12,972 bases of DNA, taken from assembly GCA_052389755.1 (NCBI GenBank), contig JBQTHP010000096.1, positions 1 to 12,972 of the forward strand, given 5' to 3'. Every line of letters begins with the position of its first letter. Position 1 is the first letter of the stretch. Positions 1-6,759 of the stretch are shown in pieces. A program made the translations under genes and the position numbers. Under the pieces are notes generated by a model that was given only the letters and a program-made list of their open reading frames with translations, was not told where the DNA came from and did not search any database. This stretch comes from JBQTHP01 sp052389755 (GTDB lineage Bacteria; Pseudomonadota; Gammaproteobacteria; Steroidobacterales; Steroidobacteraceae).

Positions 1-655
1 GGCGCCGAGCGTCCTCGCGCGTCTTCATGAATGCGCCGTCACCCACCTTGACGTCGAGCAGCACGGCGTCTGCGCCGGCGGCGATCTTCTTCGACATGAT
101 GCTGGAGGCGATCAGCGGGATCGACGGCACGGTCCCGGTCTGGTCGCGCAGGGCGTAGATGAGCCCGTCGGCCGGTGCGAGCTCCTTGGTCTGACCCGTG
201 ACCACCACCCCGATGCTGCCGAGCTGGTCGAGGAACTCCGCGGTGCTCAGGTCCACGCGGTAGCCGCGGAACGACTCGAGCTTGTCGAGCGTGCCGCCGG
301 TGATGCCGAGGCCCCGCCCGCTCATCTTGGCGACCGGCGCGCCGCACGCCGCCACGAGCGGCGCGAGGACGAGCGTCACCTTGTCGCCGACGCCGCCCGT
401 GGAATGCTTGTCGACGACCGGACCGCCGAGATCTTGGGAACGCCACTGCAGGATCGTCCCCGAAGCGGCCATGGCCGTTGTCAGCGCCGCGGCTTCCTCG
501 AACGACATGGAGCGCAGATAGATCGCCATGGCGAGCGCGGAAACCTGTTCGGCCGGGATGCTGCCGTCGGCGAGACCGCGCACGAAGAACGCGATCTGCT
601 CTGCCGACAGCGCTGCCCCGTCGCGTTTGGCCCGGATGACGTCCACGAACAGCAT
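1..655 (-). CDS. deoA: Thymidine phosphorylase, 5' part (runs off window)
   Basis: Cytosolic enzyme of pyrimidine salvage that splits thymidine or deoxyuridine with phosphate into base and 2-deoxyribose-1-phosphate. The first 218 residues are visible and open to the window edge; the family is about 440 residues, so roughly half is missing. The helical N-terminus (residues 1-65, VDVIRAKRDG... LSAEQI) is followed by the phosphate-binding loop KHSTGGVGDK (83-92), the SGRGLGITGGTLDKLES block (112-128) and the DVKVGDGAFM block (201-210). Arg170, Ser185 and Lys189 match E. coli DeoA Arg171, Ser186 and Lys190 in position, so the pyrimidine-binding set is intact. The ATG at 655 is preceded by a G-rich Shine-Dalgarno (GGGGGGAA). 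It is divergent from the TonB receptor with only 57 bp between start codons. I recognise it confidently; use of thymidine rather than another pyrimidine nucleoside is inferred from the family. Confidence 0.95.
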   Translation of the reverse strand, partial: MLFVDVIRAKRDGAALSAEQIAFFVRGLADGSIPAEQVSALAMAIYLRSMSFEEAAALTTAMAASGTILQWRSQDLGGPVVDKHSTGGVGDKVTLVLAPLVAACGAPVAKMSGRGLGITGGTLDKLESFRGYRVDLSTAEFLDQLGSIGVVVTGQTKELAPADGLIYALRDQTGTVPSIPLIASSIMSKKIAAGADAVLLDVKVGDGAFMKTREDARR

Positions 656-712
656 AGATTCCCCCCGAGGAGTATTCTTATTTATACATACGCTCTTGTT
701 GGGGGGAAGACG
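656..712. promoter_or_regulatory. Divergent deoA / TonB-receptor start region with mirrored ribosome-binding sites
   Basis: The 57 bp between the two start codons holds a perfect 8-bp inverted repeat: TTCCCCCC at 659-666 and GGGGGGAA at 701-708. Each arm is the G-rich Shine-Dalgarno of one gene, 3-4 nt before its ATG counted from the end of the motif. The 34 bp between the arms is AT-rich compared with its surroundings and must hold transcription signals for both directions if both promoters are local. Possible -10 elements are TATACA at 683-688 (rightward) and TATAAA on the minus strand in the same stretch. I see no good -35 for either. Shared regulation of the two genes is an inference. Confidence 0.5.
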
Positions 713-2905
713 ATGACACGTACATCCAGGATCGGAACGAATCTGGCGATCATCCTGAGCACCTTGCCGATTGGCGCTCTCGCCCAGGAGCAGGAGGAGA
801 CAGCGAGCCAGCTCGAAACTGTGATCGTCACTGCTCAGAAGCGCGAGCAGAACATCTATGACGTGCCCGTGGCGATCAGCGCGTTCTCGGCAGAAACCAT
901 CGAGAAGCAGGGCGTCACGGATCTCGTGGATATCGGCAAGTTCGTGCCGAACCTCAATGTGACCGGTTTTTCGGCCGGCCACACCTCATCGGCCAATCCG
1001 TTTATCCGCGGCATCGGCCTGCAGGATCACCTGATCACCACGGATCCGGGCGTGGGTGTCTACGTGGATGGCATCTATCTCGGTCGCCAGGTTGGCCAGA
1101 ACTGGAGTCTCAACAATATAGAGCGCGTGGAAGTGCTGCGGGGACCGCAAGGCACGTTGTACGGGCGCAATTCGATCGGCGGCGCAATCAACATCATCAC
1201 CCGCAAGCCGGGCGAGGAGGACGGCGGGAGGGTGTCATTGACGGCCGGGAGCCGCGGGCGGCTGAACGGCGACGTGTACGCGGACATGCGGCTCACGGAC
1301 CAGGTCGCCATGTCTTTCTCTGCGGCCTACCAGAGCCGTGACGGGCTCGGGGATTTTCTTCTGATCGAGGATCCGAGCAAGGACGTCGGCGAAATGCAGG
1401 ACATTTCCGGGCGCGTCGCAATGCTGTGGACGCCGGCGGATCGCCTGTCCTTCCTGCTGACCGCGGATGGCAACGATGGCGACAACGGCCTGCGGCCCTA
1501 CGACACGCTGATCGACGAGCTGCCGAACGGCGCCGCGTTCAGGGCCGGCTACCGAAACTCCAACGGCGCGGCCGATCCGTACGACAACAACACCGGTCAG
1601 GCGGACCAGGTGGCGGTGACCAACCGCGCCTACGGTGTATCGCTCACCGTCGACTACGAGGTGTCGGACGCTCTCAGCGTGAAGCTGCTTGCGAGCGACC
1701 GCCACTCGCAATACGAGAGCGGCCTCGACGACGACGGTTTCTTCGACGACTTCCTCTCGTTCCCCGAAATCGGCGAGGCGGATCAGCGGTCGGTGGAGCT
1801 CCAGTTCACGGGCAAGAGCGGTGCGTTCGATTACGTGGCAGGCCTGTACCTGTTCGACGAGGAAGGTCGCAACTTCCAGAACGACACGTCATTCAACTGC
1901 GGCTCGCCGATGGCGCCCTGCACGAGCCCCAACGGCGGGGACTTCTTCCTCGAACAGAACGCGGACAGCCAGGCGATCTTCGCGAACGTCGGGTTCGCCG
2001 TCTCGGAGCAGCTGCGGCTCGCGGCCGGCGTCCGATACACGCAGGACGACAAGTCGGCGCACACGATCCTGTTCGAGCTGATCGAGGAAACGAACAGCCG
2101 CGACTGGTCGGAGACGAGCTGGGACGCGTCGGCTTCCTACAAGTTCAACGACCTGATGACGATGTACGGCTCGGTGCAGAATGGCTATCAGTCCGGCCAG
2201 TATCCCGCGCGCCCGTTCTGCCTGATCGGCTCCTTCAATTTCGGCACGCTGACGCTCGCGAGACCGAACTGCTTCGTGGGCAACGACAACGTCACGGCAG
2301 TGAACTACGAGGTGGGTCTCAAGGGTCAGCCGCTCGACAACCTGCAGATGAGCATCGCCCTGTTCAACACGGAGTACTCCGACCTGCCCTACCAGGTAAG
2401 CACCACGGTGGGCGGCGGCTTCAATACGCAGAGCATCATCGTGGATCAGACCTCGCGCGGCATCGAATGGGAAAGCGTGTGGGCGGCGACCGACAGGTTC
2501 CGTCTCTACACAACCCTCGGTTACATCGACGCTGACGTCGATGATCCAAATCCGGCCGCAGTCGCCCCGCTGACACCTGAACTGACCGCATCCGTGAGTC
2601 CCGAGCTGACGATTCCGGCTGGCGGCGGAGAGGTGACGATTCGCGCTGACTGGTCATTCCGGGACGAAATGTTCGGCGAGCCTAGCAGTGACCCGGGCAG
2701 GTTCACCTTCATCGACAGCCGCGACCTGATCAATTTCGACATCAGTTACCGGCCCAACGACGGCGACTGGACCGTCGGGGCCTACGGTCGCAATGTCACG
2801 GACGAGCGCTATGACAATGCGAGGCTCAACACGGGCGACTACGTGCTGATCATGCTGAGCAATGATGCGAGCGAGTTCGGAGTCCGTTTCACCAAGGACT
2901 TCTGA
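713..2905 (+). CDS. TonB-dependent outer-membrane receptor
   Basis: Outer-membrane beta-barrel transporter of 730 residues that takes up a ligand using energy from TonB-ExbB-ExbD. A signal peptide covers about residues 1-24 (hydrophobic core LAIILSTLPIGALA, then QE). The TonB box is ETVIVTAQKR (35-44). The plug domain, about 45-170, includes the classic VEVLRGPQGTLYGRNSIGGAINIITRKP block (139-166). The rest is barrel strands, ending in a terminal Phe (FGVRFTKDF) after a NVTDERYDNA-type last-strand region, so the gene is full length. The ATG at 713 follows GGGGGGAAGACG and opens directly into the signal peptide. The open frame continues upstream, but that part overlaps deoA on the other strand and codes for nothing typical. 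Substrate is unknown; flanking deoA and a secreted nuclease suggest nucleosides, nucleotides or oligonucleotides, by context only. Confidence 0.93.
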   Translation: MTRTSRIGTNLAIILSTLPIGALAQEQEETASQLETVIVTAQKREQNIYDVPVAISAFSAETIEKQGVTDLVDIGKFVPNLNVTGFSAGHTSSANPFIRGIGLQDHLITTDPGVGVYVDGIYLGRQVGQNWSLNNIERVEVLRGPQGTLYGRNSIGGAINIITRKPGEEDGGRVSLTAGSRGRLNGDVYADMRLTDQVAMSFSAAYQSRDGLGDFLLIEDPSKDVGEMQDISGRVAMLWTPADRLSFLLTADGNDGDNGLRPYDTLIDELPNGAAFRAGYRNSNGAADPYDNNTGQADQVAVTNRAYGVSLTVDYEVSDALSVKLLASDRHSQYESGLDDDGFFDDFLSFPEIGEADQRSVELQFTGKSGAFDYVAGLYLFDEEGRNFQNDTSFNCGSPMAPCTSPNGGDFFLEQNADSQAIFANVGFAVSEQLRLAAGVRYTQDDKSAHTILFELIEETNSRDWSETSWDASASYKFNDLMTMYGSVQNGYQSGQYPARPFCLIGSFNFGTLTLARPNCFVGNDNVTAVNYEVGLKGQPLDNLQMSIALFNTEYSDLPYQVSTTVGGGFNTQSIIVDQTSRGIEWESVWAATDRFRLYTTLGYIDADVDDPNPAAVAPLTPELTASVSPELTIPAGGGEVTIRADWSFRDEMFGEPSSDPGRFTFIDSRDLINFDISYRPNDGDWTVGAYGRNVTDERYDNARLNTGDYVLIMLSNDASEFGVRFTKDF

Positions 2906-2948
2906 TCCGGGATTTGACGACCGAATGATCGGGGCCAGGAGGTGGACA

Positions 2949-2974
2949 CCGATGCGACGGCTCTGGTGCATCGG
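2949..2974. terminator. Hairpin between the convergent receptor and nuclease genes
   Basis: CCGATGC (2949-2955) pairs perfectly with GCATCGG (2968-2974) around a 12-nt loop, inside the 72 bp between two convergent stop codons. It could end transcription in both directions. There is no clear T-tract on either side, so this is weak evidence for an intrinsic terminator. Confidence 0.25.
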
Positions 2975-2977
2975 CGG

Positions 2978-4900
2978 TCAGTCGTCGTCATCCTCATCAT
3001 CATCGTCGTTGCCGTGGAGGCGCAGCCGAACGATCAGGGGTTCGTGGTCGCTGCCCACGCTGTCGTCTACCCTCGGAAAATCCACGTTGACGTGCACGAT
3101 GTCGAACTCGGCGTGCCGCAGCAGGTTCTTCGTGACGAAGAGATGATCCAGCGCCTGCGAATTGCCCTCGAAGTTGAACGTATAGACGTTGTCGTCGGTG
3201 AGTCTCGGTACCAGATTCTCCAGAATCCGGCAGTCCTGCTCGTTGTTGCCGTCATGGTCATCGTGATCGCAGTACACGGAGCCGCCCGGTAGTATCTCGG
3301 CCAGGTCGTTCGTGAACTCGAACGTGTTCAGATCGCCGAGCACGACGATCCGCCTGTCGTCGTCGCGAAACAGCAGGCTGGCGACGAATTCGTTGAGCGC
3401 GCGCACCTGTGCTTCGCGCTCCGCCTCACTGGCCTCAATGAACGGTTGCGGCCCGCCGAAGACGGGCGTCGATCCGGAACGCGACGTCAGGTGATTGTTG
3501 ATGACTGTGAGGCGCTTGCCGCGGAATTCGAACACGGCCAGCAGGGGATTACGCGTATCCGCGAAGGCCAGGGGATTGCTCGCCCCGGCTGAGGAGAGCA
3601 CCTCCGGCGTCAGCGAGAAGAACTCCTTCAATTTCGCGCGCTTCGGGTTGTAGAGAAAAGCGTTGCGGATGTTGCCTCCGGGCACACCGCCGGAGGTGCC
3701 TTCCGCCGGTGCCACGTCGAAGAACGCGTACGCGGGCCCGCCCGCGGCGACGATGGCGTCGGCGAGTGCCTGCAATGTCTGGTCGGACTCGACGATGCCG
3801 TCCGGCCCGGGACTCACGTCGCCGTTGTTGTCCTGGATCTCCTGCAGGGCAAGCACATCCGGCGATCGCAGATTGCCGACGATGTAGGCGGCGAGGGTCG
3901 CGCGCTGACTGTCGTCGCCGGCCAGCGGGTCGAGGTTCAGCACGTTGTGGCTGGCGAGCGTCAGCCGCTTCTTCTTGCCGACGAGGCGTGTCGTCTCGGG
4001 GCCGAGCCCACCGGGGAACACGTCGAAGAGTTGCGTCGCGTTGACTTCGAAGTTGCCGAAGCTGTAGCCCACCACGCCCGTGACATCGCCGAGCCGGTCC
4101 CCGACACTGATGGCCGGCACGCTACCGGGAAACAGCGTGCCATCGAGCTGGATCTGGACGCGCTCGGGGTTCTGATCCCCGCGATTCTCGGGATGCGGCT
4201 GCAGGCTGATGCCACCGCGGGCCGTACGGGCGTCCGCGGGCGCAACCCCGGCACCGTTGTTGGCGAGCACGAACAGTTCGCTGGCGACCGGCGAGAACGT
4301 ACGCGTCGCCGAGACGGCCACGGGATCCTCGATCGTCGCAAGCATGCCTTCCAGGCTTTCGTAGAAGTCGATGCCGTCGCGATCGGGGTTGAACGGATTC
4401 GACGCGGCATGGGCCGCGAGCTGAAGGTTGATCGGCGGGTCGATCTCGGCGGGGTCGATGACGTTGACATTGGGTGGCTGCCGACCGCTCTGACCGATGA
4501 CGACGGGCGCCGGCAGCGGATTGCCCCTGGAGAGCACGACGACGGTGGGACGGAACAGTTGCGTCGTGGACAGATTGCCGCTGGCCGCGCCGCCCGGAAT
4601 GAACTCCGACGGTCGTCCCGTCAGACAGACATCGTCACCCACGGCAACGACGCCGCCGAAGACGAAGATGCCGTCAGATGTCGCCGCGTCGCCGTCACCG
4701 TCGGGATCCTGCACATAGAAACCGTTGAAGGCCCGCGCGGTGACGATACCGCGCGTCGTGACGAGCTGGCCCGCGAGTGGCGAGATGTGTCGCGCCCCCT
4801 GGATCTCGTAGATTGCGGCATTCGTAGCGCACTGTGCAGCGGCAACTTCGCCGAGGACTACGTACGTAGCGATGATGAGGAGCAGCTTGGGGCCGTACAT
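2978..4900 (-). CDS. Secreted ExeM/NucH-type extracellular nuclease (endonuclease/exonuclease/phosphatase fold)
   Basis: A 640-residue exported phosphodiesterase expected to cut extracellular DNA (and perhaps RNA) with divalent metal. A Sec signal peptide covers about residues 1-22 (LLLIIATYVVLGEVAAA). Residues 28-130 form the OB-like N-terminal domain typical of this family (EIQGARHISPLAG, GIVTARAFNGFYVQDPDGDGD, SDGIFVF). From about 312 the EEP catalytic domain shows all its motifs: HNV Asn319, QEIQD Glu354, Arg412/Asn413, NNHLTSR His470, GDLN Asp523/Asn525, LDHLF Asp585 and GSDHEP Asp618/His619. The protein ends in an acidic tail (DDDDEDDDD) encoded by a GAT/GAC-type trinucleotide run. The ATG at 4900 has a near-perfect Shine-Dalgarno, AGGAGGTT on the minus strand at 4906-4913. 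It is convergent with the receptor and close to deoA and a cytosine deaminase, consistent with nucleic acid scavenging. Family call is strong; exact substrate is inferred. Confidence 0.92.
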   Translation of the reverse strand: MYGPKLLLIIATYVVLGEVAAAQCATNAAIYEIQGARHISPLAGQLVTTRGIVTARAFNGFYVQDPDGDGDAATSDGIFVFGGVVAVGDDVCLTGRPSEFIPGGAASGNLSTTQLFRPTVVVLSRGNPLPAPVVIGQSGRQPPNVNVIDPAEIDPPINLQLAAHAASNPFNPDRDGIDFYESLEGMLATIEDPVAVSATRTFSPVASELFVLANNGAGVAPADARTARGGISLQPHPENRGDQNPERVQIQLDGTLFPGSVPAISVGDRLGDVTGVVGYSFGNFEVNATQLFDVFPGGLGPETTRLVGKKKRLTLASHNVLNLDPLAGDDSQRATLAAYIVGNLRSPDVLALQEIQDNNGDVSPGPDGIVESDQTLQALADAIVAAGGPAYAFFDVAPAEGTSGGVPGGNIRNAFLYNPKRAKLKEFFSLTPEVLSSAGASNPLAFADTRNPLLAVFEFRGKRLTVINNHLTSRSGSTPVFGGPQPFIEASEAEREAQVRALNEFVASLLFRDDDRRIVVLGDLNTFEFTNDLAEILPGGSVYCDHDDHDGNNEQDCRILENLVPRLTDDNVYTFNFEGNSQALDHLFVTKNLLRHAEFDIVHVNVDFPRVDDSVGSDHEPLIVRLRLHGNDDDDEDDDD

Positions 4901-4913
4901 GGCTAAACCTCCT

Positions 4914-5355
4914 GCCTACGGCAGCAGCAGCGGGCAAGTCGCCCCAATGCAGCTGATGCGACCCTGGATCGCCGGTCGCGATCTCCTCTTGGTGGACCTG
5001 TCCTCATCGACGGAGGCAGAAGTATAGGCGCCAACAAGGCGATTGGAGAGGAGTATGTTAAATCGCTCCAGACTTCTTGCTCTATAGAACGGTTTGCCTG
5101 TGCCGCAAAGCGGTGCACCTTCGCAAGTCGATTTCGGGGACTGACTCAAATGACCCGGTCGCGATTCTTCGACGCCCATCAGCCCATGCACGCCCTAGTC
5201 GCAGAGAGGCTCCGGCAAATTGCTTGGGCTCGTGCATTTCCTTTTTCACCGCAGCACGACACGGCTCGCGTAAATGCGAGTGATCGACTTCGATCCGAAG
5301 GCTCCGCCCTCGCGCACGCCGTGATGCGTGGGAACCCCAACAAAGCAGGTAATGC
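4914..5355. other. Gene-poor interval between nuclease and deaminase
   Basis: I see no convincing gene in these 442 bp. On the minus strand TATACT (plus-strand AGTATA at 5021-5026) is a possible -10 for the nuclease gene, giving a leader of about 115 nt, but no matching -35 is visible. Two small perfect hairpins lie upstream of the deaminase: CTCGC/GCGAG (5265-5269/5276-5280) and CTTCG/CGAAG (5288-5292/5296-5300). A 69-codon plus-strand frame (ATG 5150, TGA 5357-5359) overlaps the deaminase start as ATGA. Its protein matches nothing I know and its composition is not persuasive, so I leave it as a weak upstream-ORF candidate. Confidence 0.4.
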
Positions 5356-5811
5356 ATGAAAGAGGGACTTGATTACCAGGCAATGCTCGACGTTGCTCTC
5401 GAGGAGGCGAGGCTTGGCCGGGCTGAAGGTGGGATTCCGATCGGGGCGGCACTCTTTGACCGAACCGGGAGGCTGCTCGGGCGAGGTCACAATCGTCGTG
5501 TCCAGGAGAACGACCCATCGGTGCACGGCGAGACCGATGCCTTCCGAAAGGCAGGCCGTCAGCGCCGGTACCAGGATACGATCATGGTCACGACGTTGGC
5601 TCCATGTTGGTATTGCAGCGGGCTCATCGTCCAGTTCCGGATCGGTAAAGTAGTGGTTGGCGAGTCGCGCACGTTCCGCGGCGGGATTGATTGGCTGCGT
5701 GAGCGAGGCGTGGATGTCCTTGATCTGGACTCACCCGAATGCGTGGACCTGCTCACGGCGTTCGTCGAGGCGCATCCTGACGTCTGGCACGAAGACATCG
5801 GCGAAGCTTGA
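5356..5811 (+). CDS. Cytosine deaminase of the yeast FCY1 type (CDA fold)
   Basis: Predicted zinc hydrolase converting cytosine to uracil and ammonia in pyrimidine salvage, acting in the cytosol, probably as a dimer. Of 151 residues, zinc ligands His57 with catalytic Glu59 (HGE, 57-59) and Cys84/Cys87 (PCWYC, 83-87) are present. GRGHNRR gives Asn46, matching the substrate-binding Asn51 of yeast cytosine deaminase. The C-terminal WHEDIGE (144-150) matches yeast WFEDIGE, whose Asp and Trp contact cytosine. EEARLGRAEGGIPIGAALF also tracks the yeast N-terminus closely. Length is near the yeast 158. The ATG at 5356 follows a weak AGG at 5347-5349. This is not the CodA amidohydrolase-fold enzyme of E. 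coli. Other members of the wider family use guanine, creatinine or tRNA adenosine; the C-terminal cytosine-pocket match makes cytosine most likely, though unproven. Confidence 0.88.
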   Translation: MKEGLDYQAMLDVALEEARLGRAEGGIPIGAALFDRTGRLLGRGHNRRVQENDPSVHGETDAFRKAGRQRRYQDTIMVTTLAPCWYCSGLIVQFRIGKVVVGESRTFRGGIDWLRERGVDVLDLDSPECVDLLTAFVEAHPDVWHEDIGEA

Positions 5812-5946
5812 ATACCTTGGTCACATGCTTCAAAACTCTACTCAGCCGGGTCGCCTAGTCGATCCGCGCTTCGTCGGGAACACCGCGACGCTCTAGGATC
5901 TGATTGATGCAATTAGCGCAGAGAACAGGCAACGAAACGAAAATTA

Positions 5947-5969
5947 TGGCAGAGAGAGGGATTCGAACC
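5947..5969 (-). repeat. tRNA-Ser-like 3' end, left attachment-site candidate
   Basis: Read on the minus strand, this gives GGTTCGAATCC followed by CTCTCTCTGCCA: a T-loop (TTCGAAT), the 3' half of a T-stem, an acceptor-like stretch and CCA. The T-stem pairs poorly (GTCGG with CCCTC) and nothing upstream can form the matching 5' acceptor arm, so no tRNA gene is present. Thirteen bases (AGAGAGAGGGATT, 5951-5963) recur exactly at 10971-10983 in the same orientation. Best read as an integration junction (att scar) of a tRNA-Ser-targeting element. Confidence 0.5.
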
Positions 5970-6022
5970 GACTTCGGATTCGGAAAACGATCCGCTCCCC
6001 AGTGATTCCCTGAAGTCCCCAT

Positions 6023-6044
6023 AGCTGTCACTAAAGCTGTCACT
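6023..6044 (+). repeat. Tandem 12-bp-period repeat near the left junction
   Basis: AGCTGTCACT occurs at 6023-6032 and again at 6035-6044, separated by AA, so the period is 12 bp. It sits about 60 bp inside the left tRNA-like end, where tyrosine-recombinase elements often have direct-repeat arm-type binding sites. Just beyond it, GAATCCCTCT (6047-6056) is an exact inverted copy of AGAGGGATTC (5955-5964) in the left junction. A recombinase-binding role is inferred from position only. Confidence 0.4.
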
Positions 6045-6127
6045 GGGAATCCCTCTGTTTGAAACGTGACCGACCGTTAGCGGCCAGGAGCGGACATTCG
6101 ACCCAGGGTCTGACGTCCTGTCGTCCG

Positions 6128-6133
6128 TATAAT
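6128..6133 (+). promoter_or_regulatory. Candidate -10 element for the small acidic gene
   Basis: TATAAT matches the sigma-70 -10 consensus exactly and lies 27 bp before the GTG start at 6160. I find no recognisable -35 at 16-18 bp upstream and no extended -10 TG, so the promoter would need an activator or be weak. Confidence 0.4.
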
Positions 6134-6159
6134 GGGACGAGGCACATGGAGAACTGCAT

Positions 6160-6423
6160 GTGATCGCCTACGAGGAAACCTTGGATGCGCACCGTGCCGA
6201 GATCGCCGCGCTTGAGGCCCGCGCTCGGGCACTACGGCAAGCATGGGTCTCTGCTTACGGTGGCTACGAGACAAACCAAACCGAGGCCGACAGACTGGAG
6301 GAGGAGGCGCGCGGGCTGCGTGTGTCGTTGCCCGAGATCACGCGCATCACGTTCGGTGTCGACGGCGATGATGAGGTTTACACGGAGGGCGAGGAGCCGG
6401 ACGACGACGATGATTGCGGCTAA
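6160..6423 (+). CDS. Small acidic coiled-coil protein, unknown function
   Basis: An 87-residue protein I do not recognise. Residues 3-54 read as one long charged helix (heptad-like AEIAALEARARALRQ, ADRLEEEARGLR), consistent with a coiled coil; the last quarter is strongly acidic (DGDDE, EGEEPDDDDD). It has about 24 acidic residues against 8 Arg and no Lys. No signal peptide or membrane segment is seen. GTG at 6160 is chosen because GGAG lies 8 nt upstream (6148-6151) and a stop at 6130 limits extension; no in-frame ATG exists between them. An exact TATAAT lies just upstream. It is the first gene of the accessory segment. Strong acidity could fit DNA mimicry or a regulator or antitoxin of the nuclease pair downstream, but this is conjecture. 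It could also be an unrelated cargo gene. Confidence 0.6.
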   Translation: MIAYEETLDAHRAEIAALEARARALRQAWVSAYGGYETNQTEADRLEEEARGLRVSLPEITRITFGVDGDDEVYTEGEEPDDDDDCG

Positions 6424-6759
6424 AACTGCTGCCATGTGCATATCAACTCGAAACCGTGGAGCAGTCGCTCGCGAATGACTCAGGTCGGTCGGACGCGGAC
6501 GATCGACAAATCCTTGTTACAGGCAACGTCGTGTCCAGCAATGTCACGTCTAACCGGATCGCGACGTATGAGATTCGGATCGAGGGGTCAAGTTGGGAGC
6601 CTGGAGGAGCGCGGATGGGCCGGGAAGTCATGCAGCGAGCGAAGGCTTGGAGGACTGTGCATGCACATTGACGCGCTTCGCAGCGACATCGAGAACGGCA
6701 TCGATATGGGTTTTCCTAATGAAGGCTGATGTAGCGCGAGGAGACTAGGCGGAGCCACA
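6424..6759 (+). other. Interval without a confident gene
   Basis: Two overlapping open frames span it: 6414-6671 from TTG, overlapping the previous gene by 10 bp, and 6436-6729 from GTG. Neither has a convincing start or codon pattern. The first contains a protein-like stretch (RQILVTGNVVSSN, IATYEIRIEG) and cannot be excluded. The best local signal is the 22-codon ORF at 6661-6729, listed separately. Confidence 0.3.
6661..6729 (+). CDS. Possible 22-residue small protein or leader ORF
   Basis: ATG 6661 is preceded by GGAGGA with a 6-nt spacer, one of the better Shine-Dalgarno sites in the window, and the ORF ends in TGA at 6727-6729. The product (MHIDALRSDIENG... PNEG) has no recognisable motif. 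It ends 30 bp before the 196-residue gene, so it might be a leader or a small component of that operon. Its brevity makes chance likely. Confidence 0.2.
   Translation: MHIDALRSDIENGIDMGFPNEG

Noticed and set aside
404..712. Upstream extension of the TonB receptor reading frame
   Set aside because: It overlaps deoA on the other strand; the ATG at 713 has a Shine-Dalgarno and leads straight into a signal peptide.
1426..2535. 369-codon plus-strand ORF inside the TonB receptor
   Set aside because: Arg-rich out-of-frame shadow of a gene that is well supported from signal peptide to terminal Phe.
3947..4906. Long plus-strand ORF of 319 codons opposite the nuclease
   Set aside because: It is a GC-rich antisense shadow of a gene with all EEP catalytic motifs; its product shows no recognisable family.
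5947..6025. Complete tRNA-Ser gene on the minus strand
   Set aside because: The T-loop and CCA are present, but the T-stem pairs poorly and no 5' acceptor strand, D-arm or anticodon arm could be fitted.
5855..6043. Minus-strand 62-codon ORF across the tRNA-like site
   Set aside because: It reads through the T-arm/CCA-like sequence and the tandem repeat, so it is explained by non-coding structure and has no protein motif.
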